Source: JAXDLH01 sp034666705 (GTDB taxonomy: Bacteria; Chloroflexota; UBA6077; SHYK01). From it: a DNA stretch of 12,186 nt. Positions 6,407 through 12,186 of the stretch are shown here, in pieces. The stretch spans positions 1 through 12,186 of the forward strand of contig JAXDLH010000498.1 of assembly GCA_034666705.1 (NCBI GenBank). Reading direction: 5' to 3'. Made by a program: the position numbers and the translations under genes. Under the pieces are notes generated by a model. The model was given only the letters and a program-made list of their open reading frames with translations. It was not told the DNA's origin and searched no databases. Each line of letters starts with the position of its first letter. Position 1 is the first letter of the stretch.

Positions 6407-7477
6407 TTACACCATGTGGCAAGCCACCTCGCGGCCCGGTGCAACGGCACGCAGCACCGGCTCGATCGCGGCGCAATCGGCCGTCGCAAACGGACAGCGG
6501 GTGTGAAAGCGGCAGCCGCTGGGCGGCGCCGCCGGATCGGGCACGTCGCCCTCCAGCAGCATGACGTGGCGCTGCGCTTCAGCGCGTGGGTCCGGAATCG
6601 GCACGGCGTCGAGCAGCGCCTGCGTATATGGGTGGAGTGGTTGGCTGAAGAGCTCCTCCGAGGGCGCCCGCTCGACGATCTGCCCGAGGTACATCACCGC
6701 GACCTCGTCGGAGACGTAGCGGACCGTCGATAGATCGTGCGAGATGAAGACGTAGGCGACGCCCAACTCGGCCTGGAGGTCTTTGAGCAGGTTGATGACC
6801 TGCGCCCGCACGGAGACATCGAGGGCCGAGGTCGGCTCGTCTGCGATGATCACCTCGGGCTCGAGCGCCAGCGCACGGGCGATGCCGACGCGCTGGCGCT
6901 GGCCGCCGCTGAGCTGATGCGCATAGCGTGACCCCAGGGATGGATCGAGCCCCACTCGATCAAGCAGATTGGCGACACGCTCGGCGCGCGCACCTGCTTC
7001 CCACCCGTGCAGAAAGAGCGGCTCGGCCACTGACTCCCCGACGCGCATCTTGGGATCGAGCGAGGCCGACGGGTCCTGGAAAACCATCTGCACGCGGTTC
7101 CGGTACCGTTTGGCCTCAGCGCCACGCAGCCGCGTGACGTCGACGCCGTCGAAGCGAATCTCGCCCGCCGTCGGCTCCTCGAGACCGAGGATCACGCGGC
7201 CGGTCGTCGTCTTGCCGCAACCGCTCTCGCCGACAAGTCCCAGCGTGCGGCCGCGGGACAGCTTGAATGAAACGCCGTCGACCGCGTGGACGACGTGGCG
7301 CTTGCGGCCCAGGAAGCCGCGGCCGCTGGAGAAATGCTTGACCAGGTCGCGAGCCTCGAGCACGGTGGTGGGATCGGCCGCCTCTCCTCCAAATTGGGCG
7401 AGCGTGAATGGCTCGAATAATTGCGTAGCGGGCACCCCCGATCCGCTTGATGGGATGCGAATGATCGTTTCAGACAC
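6407..7477 (-). CDS. Oligopeptide/dipeptide ABC transporter ATP-binding protein (OppF/DppF-like)
   Basis: A 356-residue ATPase of the peptide/nickel uptake family, one of the two different ATPases that drive the importer from the cytoplasmic face. Walker A is GESGCGKTT (about 83-91), the Q-loop is MVFQDPSASLDPK (about 131-143), the signature is LSGGQRQRVGIARAL (about 189-203), Walker B is VIIADEPTSALD (about 209-220), and the switch histidine is in FISHDLS. The C-terminal oligopeptide-transporter extension with SGCRFHTRCPFA is present. The GTG at 7477 is chosen because GGAG precedes it by 6 bases and it overlaps the OppD-like stop by only 8 bases; a TTG at 7516 would add 13 residues and a longer overlap. 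The first 35 residues, before LEARDLVKHF, are longer than in many homologues. The stop codon is part of TAAGGAGG, although no gene starts directly after it. Confidence 0.92.
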   Translation of the reverse strand: MSETIIRIPSSGSGVPATQLFEPFTLAQFGGEAADPTTVLEARDLVKHFSSGRGFLGRKRHVVHAVDGVSFKLSRGRTLGLVGESGCGKTTTGRVILGLEEPTAGEIRFDGVDVTRLRGAEAKRYRNRVQMVFQDPSASLDPKMRVGESVAEPLFLHGWEAGARAERVANLLDRVGLDPSLGSRYAHQLSGGQRQRVGIARALALEPEVIIADEPTSALDVSVRAQVINLLKDLQAELGVAYVFISHDLSTVRYVSDEVAVMYLGQIVERAPSEELFSQPLHPYTQALLDAVPIPDPRAEAQRHVMLLEGDVPDPAAPPSGCRFHTRCPFATADCAAIEPVLRAVAPGREVACHMV

Positions 7478-8495
7478 GAGCCACTCCAACGGCCGGAGTG
7501 AACTTCGTCGCGGCAAGGTCGACCCAGCAGGCGGCCTCGCCGCTGCCTCGGCGCTCGAGCGCCGGCCGGTCGACCGTGCAGCGCGCGACCCCCACGTCGC
7601 AGCGGGGCTCGAACGGACAGCCGGGAAGCGGAGCGAGCAGGTCGGGCGGCGCCCCCGCGATCTGCGCTAATCGATCCGGGCGCGCGCCGGTGATGGCCGG
7701 GATCGAGGCGAGCAGTCCCCGCGTATAGGGGTGCTGCGGCGCCGCGAAGAGCCCGGCCGTCGGCGCGGTCTCGACGAAGCGGCCAGCGTACATCACCGCG
7801 ACGCGGTCGGCGAAGCGGGCGACGAGTCCCAGATCGTGGGTCACGAAGATCACCGCCATGTGCATGCGTTGCGCCAGATCGGAGAGCAGCGCGACGATCT
7901 GCGCCTGCACGGTCACGTCCAACGCCGTGGTCGGCTCGTCGGCAATCAGCAGCCGAGGACCACAGGCGAGCGCCATCGCGAGCAGCACGCGCTGGCGCAT
8001 GCCACCGCTAAGCTGGTGCGGATATGCGACGAGCCGTTGGGCGGGGGCTGGGATCCCGACCTGTTCCAGCAGCTCGAGCGCCCGCGCCCGCGCCGCCGTC
8101 GAACTCATCCCCATATGGCGCTTAAGCGGCGCGGCAATCTGCGCCTCGACCGTGAGCACCGGGTTGAGCGACGACATCGGGTCTTGAAAGACCATCGCCA
8201 CGTCGCGCCCACGGACGCGGTTCAGATCGCGCTCGCTCAGCGCCCGCAGGTCGCGCCCCTCCAGCTCCACGCTGCCTCCGACGACTCGTCCGGGGTGCGC
8301 GACCAGCCCGAGCAGCGACATGCTGAGCACGCTCTTGCCCGAGCCGCTCTCGCCGACGATGGCGAGCCGCTCGCCCGGAGCCAGATCGAACGAGACGCCG
8401 TCGACCGCGCGGGCCACGCCGCGCTTGGTCATGAAGTGCACGTGGAGGTCGCGGACGCTGAGCAGCGGTCCCCGGCGGGATGGGAGAATTGCCAT
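7470..8495 (-). CDS. Oligopeptide/dipeptide ABC transporter ATP-binding protein (OppD/DppD-like)
   Basis: A 341-residue ATPase, partner of the OppF-like protein in the same importer. Walker A is GESGSGKS (about 48-55), the Q-loop is MVFQDPMSSLNP (101-112), the signature is LSGGMRQRVLLAMAL (162-176), Walker B is LLIADEPTTALD (182-193), and the switch histidine is in FVTHDLG (217-223). The C-terminal oligo-HPY extension has GCPFEPRC (292-299) plus Cys306 and Cys323; in related proteins cysteines here can bind an iron-sulfur cluster, but I cannot tell whether that holds here. The ATG at 8495 follows GGAGG with normal spacing. The open frame runs further upstream to 8792 only as non-homologous sequence antisense-like to the permease gene, so that extension is rejected. 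It follows the OppC-like gene by 2 bases. Confidence 0.93.
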   Translation of the reverse strand: MAILPSRRGPLLSVRDLHVHFMTKRGVARAVDGVSFDLAPGERLAIVGESGSGKSVLSMSLLGLVAHPGRVVGGSVELEGRDLRALSERDLNRVRGRDVAMVFQDPMSSLNPVLTVEAQIAAPLKRHMGMSSTAARARALELLEQVGIPAPAQRLVAYPHQLSGGMRQRVLLAMALACGPRLLIADEPTTALDVTVQAQIVALLSDLAQRMHMAVIFVTHDLGLVARFADRVAVMYAGRFVETAPTAGLFAAPQHPYTRGLLASIPAITGARPDRLAQIAGAPPDLLAPLPGCPFEPRCDVGVARCTVDRPALERRGSGEAACWVDLAATKFTPAVGVARV

Positions 8496-8497
8496 CC

Positions 8498-9415
8498 CTA
8501 CGCCTCCGCCCGTGGGTCGAGCGTGTGCCGGAGGCCGTCGGCGAGCAGATGGAGGCTGACGGCGGCGAGCACGATCGCCATGCCCGGGAAGGCGCAGATC
8601 CACCAGCCATCCTGGAGGTATTTGCGGCCGTCGCTGATGATGTTGCCCCACGATGGCGTGGGCGGCGTAATGCCCAGCCCGAGAAAGCTCAGCGCTGCCT
8701 CGGCGAGAATCGCGTTCGCCGCGTAGGTGCTGGCCACCACGAGCATTGCCGCAACGGTGTTCGGCAGGATGTGGCGGACTATGATCCACCACGTCGGGGC
8801 GGAGAACATCCGCGCCGCATCGACGTAGCTGCGGCCCCGGATCCCGAGCGCGAGCGAGCGTTGCAGGCGGATCGCGCGCGGGATATCGGCAATCGCGATG
8901 GCGACGATCACCTGCGTGACGCCTGCGCCGAACACGGCGACGAACCCGATGGCCAGGAGCAGCGACGGGAACGACAGGAGCAGGTCGACCACGCCCATGA
9001 CGGCACTATCGACGGCGCGGCCGAGCGTCACGCTGAGCATGCCAATCGCCATGCCGGCGATCACCGCAATCGCCGCCACGCTGAAGCCAATCAACAGCGA
9101 CACGCGCGCGCCCCAGATGACGCGGGTGAAGATGTCCCGCCCCAGCTTATCGGTGCCGAAGAAATGGTCCGCTGAGGGCGCCTGGAGCGCGTTGAGGATG
9201 TTCGGCGCGTTGACGTCCGGCAGTGGCAGCACCGGTGCCGCGAGCGCGAGCAGCACGATCGGCGCCAGGATCAAGGCACCCACCAGGCTGGCCCGCCGCT
9301 CGGCAAACTTCCGCAGCCCACCGAACGACGGCAATGGCACCGGCAGCGCCAGTACGGGACGGGCGACGACCGCGGCGCCGGCAGCGGGGATCGAGGGGGA
9401 TAAGGTGCTTTCCAT
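8498..9415 (-). CDS. Oligopeptide/dipeptide ABC transporter permease (OppC/DppC-like)
   Basis: A 305-residue inner-membrane permease that forms the channel with the OppB-like protein. The N-terminal part (about 1-45) is cytoplasmic and Ala/Pro-rich, the first helix is at about 44-64 (LVGALILAPIVLLALAAPVL), and the HFFGTDKLGRDIFTRVIWGARVSL block (84-107) is the OppC_N hallmark. Further helices lie near 106-128, 137-165, 168-178, 222-244 and 272-292. The EAA loop, which docks on the ATPase, is VDAARMFSAPTWW...ILPN (about 198-219); the usual glycine is serine here. The ending SWGNIISDGRKYLQDGWWICAFPG is typical. The ATG at 9415 has AAAGGAGG 8 bases upstream, whose TAA is the stop codon of the OppB-like gene; longer starts to 9703 are rejected because that stretch lies inside the neighbouring gene and has no homology-like features. 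Confidence 0.93.
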   Translation of the reverse strand: MESTLSPSIPAAGAAVVARPVLALPVPLPSFGGLRKFAERRASLVGALILAPIVLLALAAPVLPLPDVNAPNILNALQAPSADHFFGTDKLGRDIFTRVIWGARVSLLIGFSVAAIAVIAGMAIGMLSVTLGRAVDSAVMGVVDLLLSFPSLLLAIGFVAVFGAGVTQVIVAIAIADIPRAIRLQRSLALGIRGRSYVDAARMFSAPTWWIIVRHILPNTVAAMLVVASTYAANAILAEAALSFLGLGITPPTPSWGNIISDGRKYLQDGWWICAFPGMAIVLAAVSLHLLADGLRHTLDPRAEA

Positions 9416-9429
9416 GGCTGCGGCCTCCT

Positions 9430-10377
9430 TTAGAGCTGGACGCGCGGATCGGCGCGGGTATAGAGCAGGTCGGTCGCGACGTTTACGGCCACGAACACGA
9501 GGGTGTAGAGCAAGATCATCCCCTGCACCACCGGGTAATCGCGGGCGAAGATAGCGTTGACCAGCACGGTCCCCATGCCCGGCAAGGCGAAGATGTTCTC
9601 GGTCAGCACGGTGCCGCCGAGGAGCCGACCAAAGCTCAGACCCGCGATGGTGACCACGGGCAGCGCCGCGTTGCGCAGTGCATGGCCGAACAACACGCTC
9701 CACTCGGGCGTGCCGAGCGCGCGGGCGGTGCGGATGTAGTCCTCATGGAGCACCTCCAGCACGGCGGTGCGCGTAATCCGGGCGACCGAGGCGATCTGGC
9801 TGACGGCGAGCACCGCCACCGGCAGCGCGAGGCGCGCGAAGAAGGCCGCCGGGTTCGTGGGGTCCAGCGGACCGGTTGCAGGCAGGAGGCCGAGCTGCAA
9901 GGTGAACACGAGCATCAGGAGGAGCGCCAGCCAGAACCCGGGAATCGTGTCGACCACGAGCGCCGTGACCATCAGCGCGTGGTCAAGAGCACCATGCCCA
10001 CGCGAGGCGGTGAACGCGGCCACCGCGCCGAGCGGCACCGCGACCAGGAAGCTCAATACTAGCGCGAGCCCCCCAACGACCAGGGTGATGGGCAGCGCAC
10101 CCTGGACGATGCCGACGACGGATTTGCCGTTCGTGAGGGACTGGCCGAGATTGCCCTGCGCGAGGCGACCCAGATAGGTGACGTACTGCACGAGCATCGG
10201 CTGGTCGAGCCCGAGGTTGTGCCGCAGGTTGACGAGCACCTCCTGGCCCGCGTTCTCACCCGCGATGAACACGGCCGGATCGCCAGGCAGCATCCGCAAC
10301 ATGAGAAAGACGAGGGTCACAATGCCGAAGAGCGTGGGGATCGTCTGCAAGCCACGGCGACGCAGGTACGTAGTCAT
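9430..10377 (-). CDS. Oligopeptide/dipeptide ABC transporter permease (OppB/DppB-like)
   Basis: A 315-residue inner-membrane permease of the BPD_transp_1 family. The N-terminus (YLRRRGLQTIPTLFGIVTLVF) with a first helix at about 10-30, followed by RMLPGDPAVFIAGENAGQE, is the OppB/DppB hallmark. GNLGQSLTNGKSV (about 76-88) marks the start of the channel domain. Further helices lie near 97-123, 132-160 and 180-195. The EAA loop is DYIRTARALGTPEWSVLFGHALRN and keeps its conserved glycine, unlike the OppC-like partner. The C-terminus has DYPVVQGMILLYTLVFVAVNVATD, typical of the family. The start ATG follows GGGAGA, and the TGA stop of the binding-protein gene is fused to this site (TGAGGGAG), leaving 9 bases between the genes. 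It is the second gene of the operon. Confidence 0.94.
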   Translation of the reverse strand: MTTYLRRRGLQTIPTLFGIVTLVFLMLRMLPGDPAVFIAGENAGQEVLVNLRHNLGLDQPMLVQYVTYLGRLAQGNLGQSLTNGKSVVGIVQGALPITLVVGGLALVLSFLVAVPLGAVAAFTASRGHGALDHALMVTALVVDTIPGFWLALLLMLVFTLQLGLLPATGPLDPTNPAAFFARLALPVAVLAVSQIASVARITRTAVLEVLHEDYIRTARALGTPEWSVLFGHALRNAALPVVTIAGLSFGRLLGGTVLTENIFALPGMGTVLVNAIFARDYPVVQGMILLYTLVFVAVNVATDLLYTRADPRVQL

Positions 10378-10386
10378 CGTTCTCCC

Positions 10387-12027
10387 TCAGGCCTCGACCG
10401 TGACGGCCCAGAAACTCACGTCGGCGAGCTTGTTGATCTCGACGCCCTTCACGGCAGCCCACCCTGGCCAGTAGGTGCTGGACTGCGCGGTCGGCAGGTA
10501 CGGGAGGTCGGTCATGACCATGCGCTCGGCCGATGCGTAGAGCTCCTTGCGGCGGGCATCGTTCGTTTCGGCGCGGGCCGACTCGAGCAGGCCCGTGACG
10601 GTGGGGTTGTTGTAGCGAGCGCTGTTGAATCCCTTCGGCGCCGTGTTCGCGGGGTGGAGGTAACCGAATAGGATCGTGTCCGGATTAACGGCGGGCAACA
10701 GGCGGCCCGCCAACTGGAAGTCGCCGCTGGTGCGGCGCTGGTTGTACACGGCCGTCTCGACGAACTCGAAGTCCATCTTGATCCCGACCTTCGAGAGGTA
10801 ATCCTGACGCAGGAGGTCCCCCTCCGAGGCGCCTCCCGCAGTGGCGATGCCGGTCAACTTCAGATTGAAGCCGTTCGGATATCCGGCCTCGGCAAGCAGG
10901 GTCCGCGCCCGAGCCGGATCGAACTGGTAAACGGGCACGTCCTTGCTGGCGACATCCATCCAGTCGGGGAGCATGTTGTCCGCATGGCTCTGGGTGATCG
11001 GCGCCGTGGCCTTGATGATGGCATCACGGTCGATCGCATGGGCGAACGCTTGCCGAACCTGGGGCTTGCTGAACGGCTCGAACTCCATGTTGAACATGGT
11101 GAGGTTCACGGCATAGCCGACCGCCTTGTTCATCGTGAAGCGCGCGTCCTGGCCGAGGCGCGCAAGGATGCCGTTGTCGCTAATCGTGCCGGAGAGGTCG
11201 ACCTCGTGGTTCTTGAGCGCAACCTCGGCCGTGCCGTCGTCTTTGATGATTCGATAGGTGACGCGCTTCAGTTGCGCCGGGCCCCGGAAGTACCCATCGA
11301 AGCGGTTCAGCACGATCTCTGAGTTCTGGGTGAAGTGGTCCAGCATGAACGGGCCGGTACCAACAGGGTTGAGCTGATACTGGTCGGCGTACTTCTCGAC
11401 CGCCTCCTTCTTGAGCACCTGGCCCTGGTGGTAACTCGCCACCTGGTGCAGGAAGTTCGCATCCGGGGCCTTCAGCCCGATTACGACGGTGTAATCATCC
11501 GGTGCGGCTATGCTCTGGACGCTGGCGAACTCGCCCCGGTACGGCGACGCCGTGGCGGGGTCGAGGACCCGGTTATACGAGTACAGCACGTCGGCGGAGG
11601 TCATCTCGCCGTAGTCGCCCTGCCACTTCACGCCATGCCGCAGGTGGAAGGTCCACGTCTGCGCATCGGTGTTCTCCCAGCTCTCCGCGAGATCCGGGGC
11701 GATTCCACCGGTCTTGGCATCGTAGGTCGTGAGGCCGCTGTAGATATTGAAGGCGACGTTCTCGGTCTCGATGCGAAACAGCGTGGCCGGATCGAATCCC
11801 TGTGGATTGTCCCAGAGACGTACTACGACCTCGTCCTTCATGGCGACGGCACCACCGCTCGAGGCCGTCGCCCCTGTGAAGCTCACAGAGGACGGAGACG
11901 AGCCGGTTGCGGGCTGACTGCTGCAGCCGACGACGGCGACCGCCAGTAGCATAAGCATGAACCGGCCGGCGCCTTGCCCCGTGCGTCGTAAAGATTCCGC
12001 GCCCATTTCCACCGGGCTACCAAACAC
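10387..12027 (-). CDS. ABC transporter substrate-binding lipoprotein, peptide type (SBP_bac_5, DppA/OppA-like)
   Basis: A 546-residue extracytoplasmic binding protein that captures the substrate and delivers it to the permeases. A short positively charged start (RRTGQGAGRF) and a hydrophobic stretch precede the lipobox AVVGC, with Cys35 the likely lipidated residue, followed by a Ser/Pro/Thr-rich spacer. Family hallmarks are VVRLWDNPQGFDPATLFRIETENVAF..YSGL, then LAESWENTDAQTWTFHLRHGVKWQGDYG with the usual TSADVLYSYNRVLDP, then GTGPFMLDHF and QVRQAFAHAIDRDAI. Length is normal for this family. Specificity (peptide, nickel, glycoside or other) cannot be read from the sequence. The GTG at 12027 is preferred to the ATG at 12006 because GGGAGG lies 6 bases before it and only a poor GGTGG precedes the ATG. 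It is the first gene of the operon, which is consistent with high expression of the binding protein. Confidence 0.93.
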   Translation of the reverse strand: MFGSPVEMGAESLRRTGQGAGRFMLMLLAVAVVGCSSQPATGSSPSSVSFTGATASSGGAVAMKDEVVVRLWDNPQGFDPATLFRIETENVAFNIYSGLTTYDAKTGGIAPDLAESWENTDAQTWTFHLRHGVKWQGDYGEMTSADVLYSYNRVLDPATASPYRGEFASVQSIAAPDDYTVVIGLKAPDANFLHQVASYHQGQVLKKEAVEKYADQYQLNPVGTGPFMLDHFTQNSEIVLNRFDGYFRGPAQLKRVTYRIIKDDGTAEVALKNHEVDLSGTISDNGILARLGQDARFTMNKAVGYAVNLTMFNMEFEPFSKPQVRQAFAHAIDRDAIIKATAPITQSHADNMLPDWMDVASKDVPVYQFDPARARTLLAEAGYPNGFNLKLTGIATAGGASEGDLLRQDYLSKVGIKMDFEFVETAVYNQRRTSGDFQLAGRLLPAVNPDTILFGYLHPANTAPKGFNSARYNNPTVTGLLESARAETNDARRKELYASAERMVMTDLPYLPTAQSSTYWPGWAAVKGVEINKLADVSFWAVTVEA

Positions 12028-12122
12028 CTGCGACCTCCCATGGCTTTACTTACGGCGGTGACTGACGTCTCGCCCCGCCCAGAACGTGCGCGGGCCGTGA
12101 TCGGAATCGACTCCGGTCAACT
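12028..12122 (-). promoter_or_regulatory. Leader and probable promoter region of the ABC transporter operon
   Basis: The 95 bases between the upstream terminator and the GTG start must hold the operon promoter if the terminator is effective. On the minus strand TTGACC (12120-12115) is a good -35-like hexamer, but no acceptable -10 lies 15-18 bases downstream, so an exact promoter cannot be assigned. The ribosome binding site GGGAGG is at 12034-12039. No obvious operator palindrome or riboswitch is visible. Confidence 0.35.
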
Positions 12123-12171
12123 AAAAAGGACGCTCGGCGGCCCTCGTTGTCGCGAGGGCCGCCGAGCGTCC
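12123..12171 (-). terminator. Strong intrinsic terminator of an upstream minus-strand gene
   Basis: A perfect 19-base inverted repeat (arms 12128-12146 and 12153-12171, loop TTGTCG) is followed on the minus strand by TTTTTAG. This is a textbook intrinsic terminator for a gene transcribed leftward from beyond the right edge. It also insulates the ABC transporter operon, whose start is about 100 bases further on. On the plus strand no T run follows the hairpin. Confidence 0.88.
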
Positions 12172-12186
12172 CAGTTGCCTGGCTAT

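Noticed and set aside
6318..6476. N-terminal extension of the amidohydrolase frame
   Set aside because: The added residues overlap the end of the OppF-like gene and look random; ATG 6317 has AAAGGAG at good spacing.
7731..8726. 331-codon plus-strand open frame opposite the OppD-like gene
   Set aside because: Antisense shadow: Arg/His-rich, no recognisable domain, and the opposite strand carries all ATPase motifs.
8496..8792. N-terminal extension of the OppD-like ATPase frame
   Set aside because: The extra 99 residues lie inside the OppC-like gene, start with GTG, have no family-like features, and a GGAGG-supported ATG at 8495 gives a normal protein.
9416..9703. N-terminal extension of the OppC-like permease frame
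   Set aside because: It overlaps the OppB-like gene, is rich in Arg/Gly/Pro without helices, and ATG 9415 has an excellent ribosome binding site.
12092..12120. Complete sigma-70 promoter built on TTGACC upstream of the binding-protein gene
   Set aside because: The -35-like hexamer is present but the sequence 15-18 bases downstream is GC-rich with no -10 match, so only a general promoter region is reported.

Overview
The window is GC-rich bacterial DNA holding eleven protein-coding genes; I see no rRNA, tRNA, CRISPR array, transposase or phage gene. Overall style (strong GGAGG ribosome binding sites, an ECF sigma factor beside a DUF1800/DUF1501 pair, GC-rich palindromic repeats in the gaps, a dipeptide-type ABC operon) fits an environmental bacterium. 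My best guess is Chloroflexota (Dehalococcoidia/Thermomicrobia-like), but no phylogenetic marker gene is present, so this is a weak inference.

Region 1 (1-2771, minus strand) is a two-gene operon, DUF1800 then DUF1501. The genes are 12 bases apart and the second ribosome binding site is fused to the stop codon of the first. The DUF1501 protein has a Tat signal; its partner has no evident signal. A good ECF-type promoter (TGAAACC, 16 bases, CGTC) precedes the pair.

Region 2 (2865-4391, plus strand) is divergent from region 1. It encodes an ECF sigma-70 factor, a small two-helix membrane protein without a recognisable zinc anti-sigma motif, and a membrane-anchored protein with a small beta-rich DUF5666-like domain. 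The arrangement suggests that the sigma factor controls the DUF1800/DUF1501 operon and that one of the membrane proteins regulates the sigma factor. This is inference.

Region 3 (4392-5378, plus strand) is a palindromic intergenic repeat followed by a stand-alone SAM-dependent methyltransferase that appears to be transcribed without a 5' leader.

Region 4 (5540-12027, minus strand) is a compact dipeptide/oligopeptide ABC transporter operon: lipoprotein binding protein, two permeases, two ATPases, then an isochorismatase-like amidohydrolase resembling N-carbamoylsarcosine amidases. An intrinsic terminator ends it at 5540-5589. A second, very strong terminator at 12123-12171 insulates it from an upstream minus-strand gene beyond the right edge. 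The likely logic is import of a small peptide or amide-bearing compound followed by cytoplasmic hydrolysis.

Nothing here is clearly a new kind of system. The most testable novelty is the ECF sigma/DUF1800-DUF1501 regulatory unit with its unusual downstream membrane proteins.
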